Assembly (NCBI GenBank): GCA_023399455.1
Contig: JAEWPN010000012.1
Coordinates: forward strand, 1-9,869
From: Bacillota bacterium
Lineage (GTDB): Bacteria; Bacillota; Clostridia; Lachnospirales; Lachnospiraceae
Length of the DNA: 9,869 nt
Direction: 5' to 3'
The notes under the pieces are model-generated. The model saw nothing but the letters and a program-made list of their open reading frames with translations, searched no databases and had not been told where the DNA came from. Made by a program: the position numbers and the translations under genes. Each line of letters opens with the position of its first letter. Within the stretch, counting starts at the first letter, position 1. This document shows positions 1-5,643 of this stretch, piece after piece.

Positions 1-42
1 GCCGTACTGCTCGATATGGTAATGAATAAAAGGAACCGATAA
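1..42 (+). CDS. C-terminal end of a probable sugar ABC transporter permease (partial)
   Basis: Frame 1 is open from the window edge and ends at TAA (40-42), leaving 13 residues, AVLLDMVMNKRNR. A short hydrophobic stretch followed by a basic tail is how RbsC-type permeases usually end at the inner face of the membrane. The next gene is a ribose-type substrate-binding lipoprotein, and the order ATPase, permease, binding protein is common in rbs-like operons. Thirteen residues cannot prove a family, so the identity rests mainly on context. Confidence 0.5.
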   Translation, partial: AVLLDMVMNKRNR

Positions 43-204
43 GGGGTAATATTTTACCGACACAAAAAATCAATCTAGGTGATAACTTTTAGGTATCTCT
101 TTATGAATGGGTGGATTACACTCGCAGAAAATGAAATACCCGAAAGTATTACAATATTTAATTAGCACTGATGGATTCATAAGAAAAAGGAGGAAATATT
201 TATT
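43..204 (+). other. Intergenic region upstream of the binding-protein gene
   Basis: This 162-bp gap holds two small A/T-rich hairpins: 45-58 (stem GGTAA/TTACC, loop TATT) and 135-150 (stem AATAC/GTATT, loop CCGAAA). Neither is followed by a T-tract, so neither looks like a terminator. I found no convincing -35/-10 pair. A 20-codon reading frame from the ATG at 103 has no ribosome binding site and is probably not a gene. The gap is long for plain operon spacing, so a separate promoter or mRNA processing between permease and binding protein is possible. Confidence 0.4.
188..193 (+). promoter_or_regulatory. Strong ribosome binding site of the binding-protein gene
   Basis: AGGAGG lies 11 bases before the ATG at 205 and 14 before the next ATG at 208. 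The spacing favours the first of the two adjacent start codons. A consensus site fits the high expression usual for binding lipoproteins. Confidence 0.8.
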
Positions 205-1281
205 ATGATGAAAAAAGTATTAGCAATCACGATGGCAATCACAATGACCTTCGGCCTGATGGCATGCGGCAGCACTAAAACAGAAACAGCTGAGCCCGCA
301 GCTCCGGCAGAAACGACAACAGAGGAAACGACAGAAGCAGCAACCGATACGGAAACAACAGCAGAAGATGCAGTAGAAGAAGTTGCTGCAGGCGCTGATG
401 TGAACGGCGATGGTAAAGTAATTGTGGGATATATCTCCAAGAACTTAACAGACCCTTTCCACGCACCGATCAATGAGTATGCGGAAAAGACCTTGAACCA
501 GCTTAAGAGCGACGGTGTTATCGATGACTGGACCGGAATCCTTGATGGTGAAACAGACCCTAACAAGCAGATCGACCGTGCTGACGAATGTATTACAAAA
601 GGCTGTGATGCAGTTATTGTCCTTCCGGCTGAGTCAGAAGCATCCGATCCTGCAATAACAAAGCTTGCAGATGCAGGTATTAACGTAATCGTTGTTAATT
701 CAAAGACGACAAGCACAGATGAAAGAGCACTTGCATTCTGCGGTTCCAATGACGTAGAAGCAGGCAAGATGCTTGGTGACTGGGTTGTTCAGAATGTTCC
801 TGACGGCGGAAAATATATCCACTGCACAGGTATCCTTGGAAACTCTGCACAGATCGACCGTGGAGCAGGCCTTGCGGAAGTTATGGCTGCTAATCCTCAG
901 TTCGAAATGGTAGGCGAGCCCGATACACAGTGGTCCGGTGATAAGGCAGCAAACGCTACGACAGACGCTATCGCACAGTATGGCGATGAATTAGTAGCAG
1001 TTATCTGCGATAATGACGATATGTCATCCGCAGCACAGCGTGCAGCTAACGATGCAGGCAGAAGCGACATCATCTGCGTAGGTGTAGATGGAAACCAGAA
1101 CCCGTTACAGATGGTTAAAGACGGCGACTTAGGCGCTACCATACTTCAGGACGGCGTTGGCCAGGTTGCTGCTGGTATCAATGTTATTACAGCGTTAATC
1201 AATGGCGAAGACTTTGATCCCGCACCGGTTATTCCTTTTGTACTCGTTACGAAAGATAACGTAGATGAATATTTGCAATAA
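205..1281 (+). CDS. Ribose-type sugar ABC transporter substrate-binding lipoprotein
   Basis: This 358-residue protein should capture a sugar or polyol outside the membrane and deliver it to an ABC permease. Residues 1-21 form a lipoprotein signal: MMKK, a hydrophobic core, and lipobox LMAC with lipidated Cys21. Residues 22-66 are a Thr/Glu/Ala-rich flexible acidic linker. From about 71 the fold is periplasmic binding protein type 1 (Peripla_BP_4, RbsB-like): KQIDRADECITKGCDAVIVLP (first lobe, to 141), IDRGAGLAEV (217-226), the hinge-type CDNDDMSSAA (268-277) and GVDGN (293-297) match family motifs in order. The likely permease ends 163 bases upstream, and isomerase genes follow. RbsB-like proteins bind pentoses, hexoses, tetritols or AI-2, and the sequence does not settle which. 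The isomerase neighbours suggest a C4 or C5 polyol or sugar. The family is certain, the ligand is not. Confidence 0.93.
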   Translation: MMKKVLAITMAITMTFGLMACGSTKTETAEPAAPAETTTEETTEAATDTETTAEDAVEEVAAGADVNGDGKVIVGYISKNLTDPFHAPINEYAEKTLNQLKSDGVIDDWTGILDGETDPNKQIDRADECITKGCDAVIVLPAESEASDPAITKLADAGINVIVVNSKTTSTDERALAFCGSNDVEAGKMLGDWVVQNVPDGGKYIHCTGILGNSAQIDRGAGLAEVMAANPQFEMVGEPDTQWSGDKAANATTDAIAQYGDELVAVICDNDDMSSAAQRAANDAGRSDIICVGVDGNQNPLQMVKDGDLGATILQDGVGQVAAGINVITALINGEDFDPAPVIPFVLVTKDNVDEYLQ

Positions 1282-1334
1282 CAAATTATAATTTTCCGAA
1301 AAGTGCTGATTAAAATATTGAGTTTGTAATGAAG

Positions 1335-1434
1335 GGAGGAGTTTGGATGGATAGTCCGGCTCCTCTTGTTTCTCTTATAGGAAGGAGCTCCTATAAGAGA
1401 AAAGCCCTACGGGCAGAATGCGCAGATGCGCGCG
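1335..1434 (+). other. Structured intergenic RNA element: four consecutive hairpins
   Basis: Between the binding-protein gene and the rpiB-like gene lie, in order: GAGGAG (1336-1341) pairing with CTCCTC (1360-1365); a perfect 14-bp stem (1369-1382 with 1389-1402) with loop AGGAGC; GCCC/GGGC (1404-1407 with 1411-1414) with loop TAC; and GCGC/GCGC (1420-1423 with 1428-1431) with loop AGAT. No T-tract follows, so this is not a standard intrinsic terminator. It could protect the 3' end of the binding-protein mRNA, act as an attenuator or RNA sensor, or be a dispersed palindromic repeat. The pairing is read directly; the function is unknown. Confidence 0.6.
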
Positions 1435-1448
1435 CGGAACAAAAATGA
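1347..1448 (+). CDS. Possible 33-residue leader peptide or small protein
   Basis: An ATG at 1347 follows a very strong GGGAGGAG site (1334-1341) at good spacing and opens a 33-codon frame ending in TGA (1446-1448), 30 bases before the rpiB-like start. The product begins MDSPAPLVSL and ends in a charged tail, ADARAEQK. It has no membrane segment and no family I recognise. The frame runs through all the hairpins of the structured element, and its ribosome binding site can pair with CTCCTC at 1360-1365, so translation and RNA folding would compete. It may be a regulatory leader or a chance ORF. The strong ribosome binding site is the only direct support. Confidence 0.3.
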   Translation: MDSPAPLVSLIGRSSYKRKALRAECADARAEQK

Positions 1449-1462
1449 AAATTTTAATAAAA

Positions 1463-1470
1463 AGGAAGGA
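1463..1470 (+). promoter_or_regulatory. Ribosome binding site of the rpiB-like gene
   Basis: AGGAAGGA ends 8 bases before the ATG at 1479. A second purine run (AAAGGAAG) abuts the start codon. This supports 1479 as the true start, consistent with the family N-terminus MKIAIG. Confidence 0.7.
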
Positions 1471-1478
1471 AAAGGAAG

Positions 1479-1934
1479 ATGAAAATAGCAATAGGATGCG
1501 ATGAGGCGGCATACGCTTTGAAAGTAGAGATTATGAAGCATTTAGAAGATATAGGAGTGGAATACGATGATTTCGGTGCGAACAAAGGAGAAGTAGTGCT
1601 TTATCCTGATGTGGCAAAGAGTGTTGCCGAGGCGGTGGCCGACGGTAAATACGAAAGAGGAATCCTCGTATGCGGTACGGGAATCGGGATGGCGATTACG
1701 GCGAATAAGGTACCCGGAATCAGGGCGGCGGTATGTCATGATCCATTCTCCACAGAGCGTTCCAGAAAGAGCAATGACGCACAGATCATGTGCATGGGCG
1801 AGCGTGTCATCGGTGTAGAGCTGGCAAAATATTTGGTGGATATCTGGTTGAAGTGCGACTTTGCAGGCGGCGGCTCAAAGCCGAAGGTGGACAGGATTAT
1901 GGAAGTAGAGCAGTCCTATCTGGCCAGGAAATAG
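1479..1934 (+). CDS. RpiB/LacA/LacB-family sugar-phosphate isomerase, probably D-erythrulose-4-phosphate isomerase
   Basis: At 151 residues this is full length for the cytoplasmic RpiB/LacAB family, which interconverts aldose and ketose phosphates. MKIAIGCDEA opens the Rossmann-like fold, with Asp8 conserved. CGTGIG at 65-70 carries the family's catalytic Cys65, and the NDAQ stretch (99-102) follows the second substrate loop. Compared with E. coli RpiB, the first-loop His is Glu9, the ring-opening His99 equivalent is Ser98, and the phosphate-binding Arg133 and Arg137 align with Gly and Lys. Classical ribose-5-P isomerase activity is therefore doubtful. A TIM homologue starts 37 bases downstream, as in the eryH/eryI and lerI/derI tetritol pathways, where the RpiB member makes D-erythrose-4-P. 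Alternatives are another pentose- or hexose-phosphate isomerase. The family is certain; the substrate is inferred. Confidence 0.93.
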   Translation: MKIAIGCDEAAYALKVEIMKHLEDIGVEYDDFGANKGEVVLYPDVAKSVAEAVADGKYERGILVCGTGIGMAITANKVPGIRAAVCHDPFSTERSRKSNDAQIMCMGERVIGVELAKYLVDIWLKCDFAGGGSKPKVDRIMEVEQSYLARK

Positions 1935-1971
1935 AAGGCCGGCAGGAACGAGGAAGGGAGCATAAGGTAAA

Positions 1972-2754
1972 ATGGATAAGAAATTATATTTTGGAACCAA
2001 TCTGAAAATGTACAAGACCATCGAAGAAACAGTGTCATATCTTAAGAAGCTGGTGGATAATACAAAGGATATAAGCAGGGATGCGATAGAGCTTTTCGTC
2101 ATTCCGTCGTATACATCGTTAAGTGCGGCCGTTACCTCCGTTGATCGCAGATTTATCAAGCTGGGAGCGCAAAACATGTGCTGGGAAGAGCAGGGACAGT
2201 TTACGGGAGAGATATCACCTCTTATGCTAAAGGAGCTGGAGCTGGATATGGTCATGATCGGTCATTCCGAGAGACGACATGTATTCGGTGAAAAAGACAG
2301 AGAAGAAAACCTTAAGGTAAAGGCTTCTTTGGCTCATGGTTTCAATACTCTTTTGTGTATCGGCGAGACGCTGGAAGAAAAGGAATACGGCATCAGTCCG
2401 GAGGTTCTTCGTACCCAGCTCAAAGTAGGCTTTCATGGAATTTCCGGTGATCAGGCGGACAAAATTAAGGTGGCTTACGAGCCGGTGTGGTCCATCGGAG
2501 TAAACGGCATCCCGGCTTCGGCAGAGTATGCCGAAGAGATGCACAGGGTCATCAAGGGCTGTCTGGAAGAGCTGTTTGGAAAAAGGAGCGCAGAGATTCC
2601 TGTTTTGTACGGCGGAAGCGTGAATCCGGGAAATGCGGAGGATATGATTGTCCAGCCCTCTGTCGATGGTCTTTTTACCGGACGTGCCGCATGGCAGGCG
2701 GATGATTTTGACAGACTGATCCGTCAGGCAATGAATGCTTATGAAAAAAGATAA
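1972..2754 (+). CDS. Triosephosphate-isomerase-like protein, probably L-erythrulose-1-phosphate isomerase (EryH/LerI type)
   Basis: This 260-residue (beta/alpha)8 barrel keeps the TIM catalytic set: Asn10 and Lys12 (TNLKM), electrophile His98 in IGHSERR, and base Glu170 in AYEPVW. The dimer loop reads GQFTGEIS (75-82), and the phosphate loop YGGS is at 213-216. Two places differ from glycolytic TIM. The mobile lid after PVW reads SIGVNGIPAS instead of the usual AIGTGKTAT, and the last phosphate loop reads FTGRAAW (235-241), with Arg where a second Gly is usual. From memory these variants resemble the EryH/LerI branch, which isomerises L-erythrulose-1-P to D-erythrulose-4-P; I cannot check this by search. 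It lies in a catabolic operon rather than a gap-pgk glycolytic cluster. The 3' end overlaps the EIIC gene by 20 bases. An ordinary second tpiA remains possible. Confidence 0.92.
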   Translation: MDKKLYFGTNLKMYKTIEETVSYLKKLVDNTKDISRDAIELFVIPSYTSLSAAVTSVDRRFIKLGAQNMCWEEQGQFTGEISPLMLKELELDMVMIGHSERRHVFGEKDREENLKVKASLAHGFNTLLCIGETLEEKEYGISPEVLRTQLKVGFHGISGDQADKIKVAYEPVWSIGVNGIPASAEYAEEMHRVIKGCLEELFGKRSAEIPVLYGGSVNPGNAEDMIVQPSVDGLFTGRAAWQADDFDRLIRQAMNAYEKR

Positions 2755-3856
2755 AGGACAAAAGAAAAATTATTTAGATAGAATGCTTTACCATATATCC
2801 TCCTGCATGCTGCCCGTGATACCGGCGCTGGTGGCAGGAGGGCTGCTGAAGCTGGCCACGCTGCTTCTGGGCTACACTCCGCTGATAGAGGCCTTCCCGG
2901 ATACGAAGGTGATTCTGGAATCTATCGGCAATGCTCCATTTTATTTTCTGCCTCTCATCGTGGCTTATACGGCGGCGAGGCATTTCGAGGCGGATGTGGT
3001 CAGCGCCATGGCGGCGGCAGGAACACTGCTGCTACCAAACTTTATCAGGTTGATGGAGCAGGAACACGGCGTACTTTTCATGGGAATTCCGGTTTATCGG
3101 ATGTCCTATGCGTATACAGTATTTCCTATCATTGTTTTGATTTATTTGATGAGCGTATTTGAGAGGGCGCTGGAAAGGCGGCTAAAGGGCGTACTTAGAG
3201 ATATATTTCTGCGCTTTTTGCTCATACTGATTACGGCGCTTGCGGGAATGCTTGTGGTAGGGCCGGTAGTGGATATGATCAGTCAGAGTGCGCTTACGGG
3301 AATCTCGTGGCTTCAGGTTAATATCCCGGTTCTGGCATGGGCGATATTCGGTGCTACCGCTCCGCTGCAGATTATGGTAGGTGCTCACTGGGTGTTTGTC
3401 AGCCTGATCATTCAGGATTTGGGAGCTTTTGGTGAAGAGAGCGGCTTTATGGTCGGTTACTTTATGCTTACCATGTCGCTTACTGCAATCGCTCTCATTA
3501 CGATGTTAAAGAGCAAGGAAAAAGAGAAGAGAAGTTCGGTGCTGGCTGTACTGATTACCGTATTTTTTACAGGAACCACGGAGCCGGTCTTATATGGCAT
3601 CTGCCTGACAGATAAGGTCGCTTTGCTGGCGGCGGTAGCAGGAGGCGCAGCAGGAGGGATTTATCAGGGACTTGTGACGATTCATACATACGTCTACGCG
3701 TTTCCTACGGTGTTCTCTATTTTGATATTTCAAAGCGACAAGGATCCAGGCAATTTAATAGAGGCTGCGGCAGCAGGAGCCATTTCTTTTTCGGTGGCGA
3801 TCTTAGTTATGCTGCCAGGTCTTCGAAAAAATAATATATTTGCGAGAAAAGCTTGA
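2735..3856 (+). CDS. PTS transporter EIIC membrane domain without EIIA or EIIB (glucoside/sucrose-type)
   Basis: This polytopic membrane protein of 373 residues (371 from the ATG at 2741) matches the EIIC domain of the glucose/beta-glucoside PTS superfamily. IGNAPFYFLPLIVAYTAARH (65-84) matches a conserved EIIC segment, GAHWVF (216-221) carries the conserved His, and GTTEPVLYG (280-288) is the sugar-site motif with Glu283 and Pro284. About eight to ten hydrophobic segments span residues 22-360. No EIIB domain (Cys-phosphorylation motif) or EIIA domain is fused, and none is encoded in the window. It either borrows phosphotransfer partners or works as a permease. It overlaps the TIM-like gene by 20 bases and the next possible start by 4, so it belongs to the same operon. 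The start at 2735 or 2741 is unresolved, as no clear ribosome binding site is present. Confidence 0.88.
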   Translation: MLMKKDKGQKKNYLDRMLYHISSCMLPVIPALVAGGLLKLATLLLGYTPLIEAFPDTKVILESIGNAPFYFLPLIVAYTAARHFEADVVSAMAAAGTLLLPNFIRLMEQEHGVLFMGIPVYRMSYAYTVFPIIVLIYLMSVFERALERRLKGVLRDIFLRFLLILITALAGMLVVGPVVDMISQSALTGISWLQVNIPVLAWAIFGATAPLQIMVGAHWVFVSLIIQDLGAFGEESGFMVGYFMLTMSLTAIALITMLKSKEKEKRSSVLAVLITVFFTGTTEPVLYGICLTDKVALLAAVAGGAAGGIYQGLVTIHTYVYAFPTVFSILIFQSDKDPGNLIEAAAAGAISFSVAILVMLPGLRKNNIFARKA

Positions 3857-3912
3857 AAATAAAGGGAAAAAGAGGCAAAATAGAAAAGACAACCAGAAAG
3901 GGGATAAAAGCG

Positions 3913-4749
3913 ATGTTAGATAGACCTGTATTGGATGTAATAAGGGATAATTACGAAAAGATTTTTTCCGCGGAAAGAAAGGTGGCGGATTATGTCTTGG
4001 AAAACCCGCAAGAGACGGTAAATGCTACGGTTTCCGAACTGGCAAAGGTGAGCGGAGTCAGTGACGCGACGGTAGTTAGAATGTGTTCCCATTTGGGTTA
4101 TAAGGGTTACTATCAGTTCCGCCTTATGCTGGCCAAGGATGTGGGAAGAGATGATGATAAAAACAGCGAAGGTATACAGAACGAAGGAAATGCGGTAGGC
4201 AGGGTCTTTCAGGACTATGCCAATACTATGATAGCCATCGGCGAGAATATGGACGAACATGAAGTTATGGAATGCGTGAATCTGATCAAGACCTGCGGAG
4301 AGGCTCATATCATAGCAGTGGGCAATACGACTCCGTTAGCTCTCTATATGGGATTCCGGCTGGGAAGATTAGGAGTGAAGTGCAGCTATGGAATTTCGCC
4401 GGAATATTTTTTGAATCAGGTGAATCTCGCCACAAAGGACGATATTATTATAGCGATATCCCAGTCGGGAAGATCGAAACAGGTGATTCAAGGTGTGGAA
4501 ATGGGCAAAGAGAAAGGGCTTAGAGTAATTGCAATCACGGGCTACAGACAGTCGCCCATCGCACAGCTTTCCGATTATGCACTCATATCCAACGCTAAGA
4601 AGGAGACCTTCGGTTTTTATAAGAATTATGAACATTTGAAAGAGATGGCAACGATTGACGCACTATTGGAGTTTGTAAAGAACTGGGAAAAGATTCAGGA
4701 GACGAATGCGGATAAGCCGGAAGTTATTTTGATGGAATATAAGCTATAA
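3913..4749 (+). CDS. RpiR/MurR-family transcriptional regulator (HTH plus SIS domain)
   Basis: From the ATG at 3913 this is a typical 278-residue RpiR-family protein. Residues 1-77 form the HTH_6 DNA-binding domain, with ATVSELAKVSGVSDATVVRM followed by a LGYKGYYQFR segment. Residues about 115-250 form a SIS sugar-isomerase fold that in relatives binds a sugar phosphate, with VGNTTPLALYMGFRLG and the phosphate-loop ISQSGRSKQVI. A longer frame starts at a TTG (3853) overlapping the EIIC stop, but its extra 20 residues are Lys/Arg-rich and unlike the family. AAAGGGG before 3913 is a fair ribosome binding site, so I chose the ATG. As the last gene of the operon it probably senses the pathway's phosphorylated intermediate and controls the upstream genes. 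Whether it activates or represses cannot be told. Confidence 0.93.
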   Translation: MLDRPVLDVIRDNYEKIFSAERKVADYVLENPQETVNATVSELAKVSGVSDATVVRMCSHLGYKGYYQFRLMLAKDVGRDDDKNSEGIQNEGNAVGRVFQDYANTMIAIGENMDEHEVMECVNLIKTCGEAHIIAVGNTTPLALYMGFRLGRLGVKCSYGISPEYFLNQVNLATKDDIIIAISQSGRSKQVIQGVEMGKEKGLRVIAITGYRQSPIAQLSDYALISNAKKETFGFYKNYEHLKEMATIDALLEFVKNWEKIQETNADKPEVILMEYKL

Positions 4750-4782
4750 GCTTTATTGAGATAGAATAAATTGGGAAAAGTT

Positions 4783-4821
4783 ACTGCCTGTGCGCTGCCT
4801 TGTATGCGGCGCTCGGGCAGT
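4783..4821. terminator. Bidirectional intrinsic terminator
   Basis: ACTGCC (4783-4788) pairs with GGCAGT (4816-4821), and the stem continues inward to 4798/4806 for 16 positions with one T-T mismatch and two or three G-T pairs, enclosing a 7-base loop. ATTTT follows on the plus strand, and AACTTTT follows on the minus strand. It lies between the convergent RpiR-type and HxlR-type genes and should stop transcription from both. Confidence 0.85.
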
Positions 4822-4850
4822 ATTTTAACTATTTGATTTATTTAATTGTA

Positions 4851-5267
4851 TCAGTTGCAGATTTCAGGAGGTCCTTCGGCATTCCTGCGGGCGTTCAGTT
4901 CATCCCGGAAGGTTTCTATATACGAAGCGCCGAAGTGGTGCATAAGTTCCAGAATAGGAATGATACGCTTTCCGATATCCGTAATTTCATATTCGACCTT
5001 TGGAGGAACGGTAGGATATACATGCCTCATGATCAGGTGGTCGTCCTCCAGACTCCGCAGCTGCTTGGTGAGCATCTTCTGGGTGACGTCGGGCATGCGT
5101 TTTAAGATTTCGTTGTAGCGCAGCACCTTGTTGCTAAGGAACCATAAAATCATAATTTTTCGTTTGCCGGAAAGCAGCTTATAAGCGAGGACCATGGGAC
5201 ATAAATCGTCCTTTAAGCAGGTTTCTCTCATAAAACAGTTCTCGTGTTTTTTTTCGTTTGCGTCCAT
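4851..5267 (-). CDS. HxlR-family winged-helix regulator with an N-terminal three-cysteine motif
   Basis: This 138-residue regulator has a full HxlR domain: LLSGKRKIMILWFLSNKVLR, then QKMLTKQLRSLEDDHLI (recognition helix), then the wing, YPTVPPKVEYEIT. Before it, Cys11, Cys17 and Cys23 are spaced exactly six apart, the last in the conserved Cys-Pro pair that acts as redox sensor in HypR/YodB-type relatives. I chose ATG 5267; a longer frame begins at TTG 5297 but adds ten residues outside the family, and an AAAGG lies 13 bases before the ATG. It is divergent from the NADH dehydrogenase gene, and the shared region holds palindromes, so it probably controls that operon and itself in response to oxidants, electrophiles or quinones. 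Sensing by these cysteines is inferred. Confidence 0.92.
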   Translation of the reverse strand: MDANEKKHENCFMRETCLKDDLCPMVLAYKLLSGKRKIMILWFLSNKVLRYNEILKRMPDVTQKMLTKQLRSLEDDHLIMRHVYPTVPPKVEYEITDIGKRIIPILELMHHFGASYIETFRDELNARRNAEGPPEICN

Positions 5268-5385
5268 GAATGTGTCAACACCTTTCGACTTTCCCAATAT
5301 TTGGAAATATAATATAATTATAATGAAATAAAGTATACAAATAAGGTATATTTTCCTGTCAGAGGATGGTATACTAAAAGATACT

Positions 5386-5405
5386 AAGGTACTTTAAAGT
5401 ACCTT
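5386..5405. promoter_or_regulatory. Perfect 20-bp palindrome, candidate HxlR operator
   Basis: The two halves AAGGTACTTT and AAAGTACCTT are exact reverse complements with no spacer. The core has the TACT...AGTA form that I recall for operators of HxlR-type regulators such as YodB. It ends one base before the candidate -35 of the ndh2 promoter, so a bound dimer would block RNA polymerase. The palindrome is seen directly; binding by the adjacent regulator is inferred. Confidence 0.65.
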
Positions 5406-5406
5406 C

Positions 5407-5435
5407 TTGTGAATCCAGATTCTATCCTTTATTAT
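5407..5435 (+). promoter_or_regulatory. Candidate sigma-A promoter of the ndh2 operon
   Basis: TTGTGA (5407-5412) and TATTAT (5430-5435) are separated by 17 bp and match the consensus at 4 of 6 and 5 of 6 positions. Transcription would start near 5442, giving a 5' leader of about 200 bases. An alternative is the extended -10 TGGTATACT (5367-5375), which has no clear -35 and would overlap the operator half-sites. Confidence 0.45.
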
Positions 5436-5629
5436 ATATAGATGATGCATTTTTATGTCTATGCTTATTATACAAGAAAGTGAAGTGTTTTGCAAACAAT
5501 TAGATTATTGTAATCCAGTTGCTGCAATTCGGTCATTATAGTCGAATTTGTTAAAAATTTCACGGCATTTCACGTTATTAATTTATTAATGGATGAAAAG
5601 GAGTCTGGATATCGACCTACTGGATACCC

Positions 5630-5635
5630 AAGGAG
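5630..5635 (+). promoter_or_regulatory. Ribosome binding site that sets the ndh2 start
   Basis: AAGGAG lies 8 bases before the ATG at 5644. The upstream in-frame ATG at 5593 has no such site, and starting there would add 17 residues before the FAD-binding strand. 5644 is therefore the better start. Confidence 0.8.
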
Positions 5636-5643
5636 AAGAAGCG

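Larger units (their letters stand above)
5268..5643. promoter_or_regulatory. Divergent regulatory region between hxlR-type gene and ndh2
   Basis: This 376-bp gene-free stretch carries, leftward, a plausible hxlR promoter (TTGTAT at 5335-5340 with TATATT at 5311-5316, read on the minus strand, 18-bp spacing). It also holds a near-palindrome at 5291-5306 (14 of 16 positions symmetric), half-sites from 5331 to 5405 and, rightward, a candidate ndh2 promoter at 5407-5435. The remaining roughly 200 bases before ndh2 are A/T-rich, with a direct repeat ATTTCACG (5557-5564 and 5567-5574) and an ATTAAT inverted pair (5577-5590). I recognise no known riboswitch. Confidence 0.6.

Noticed and set aside
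103..165. 20-codon ORF upstream of the binding-protein gene
   Set aside because: No ribosome binding site precedes the ATG, and nothing in the product suggests a real peptide.
177..767. Long minus-strand reading frame opposite the binding-protein gene
   Set aside because: It is antisense to a clearly coding lipoprotein gene. Its Ser/Ala/Val-rich product is what results from reading Thr/Glu/Ala codons backwards, and it has no ribosome binding site.
1369..1402. Perfect 14-bp hairpin as an intrinsic terminator
   Set aside because: No T-tract follows on either strand and the upper stem is A/T-rich. It is better treated as part of a structured RNA element or an mRNA-stabilising stem.
3853..3912. 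TTG-initiated 20-residue extension of the RpiR-type regulator
   Set aside because: The extra residues are Lys/Arg-rich and lie outside the family. ATG 3913 has a better ribosome binding site and gives the normal family length.
4800..5118. Plus-strand reading frames across the HxlR gene
   Set aside because: They are shadows of the minus-strand HxlR gene, whose domain motifs are unmistakable. One also starts inside the terminator hairpin.
5268..5297. TTG-initiated extension of the HxlR-type regulator
   Set aside because: It adds ten non-family residues, and an ATG at 5267 gives a normal HxlR length.
5593..5643. Upstream in-frame ATG of ndh2
   Set aside because: No ribosome binding site precedes it, while AAGGAG precedes ATG 5644, directly before the FAD-binding strand.
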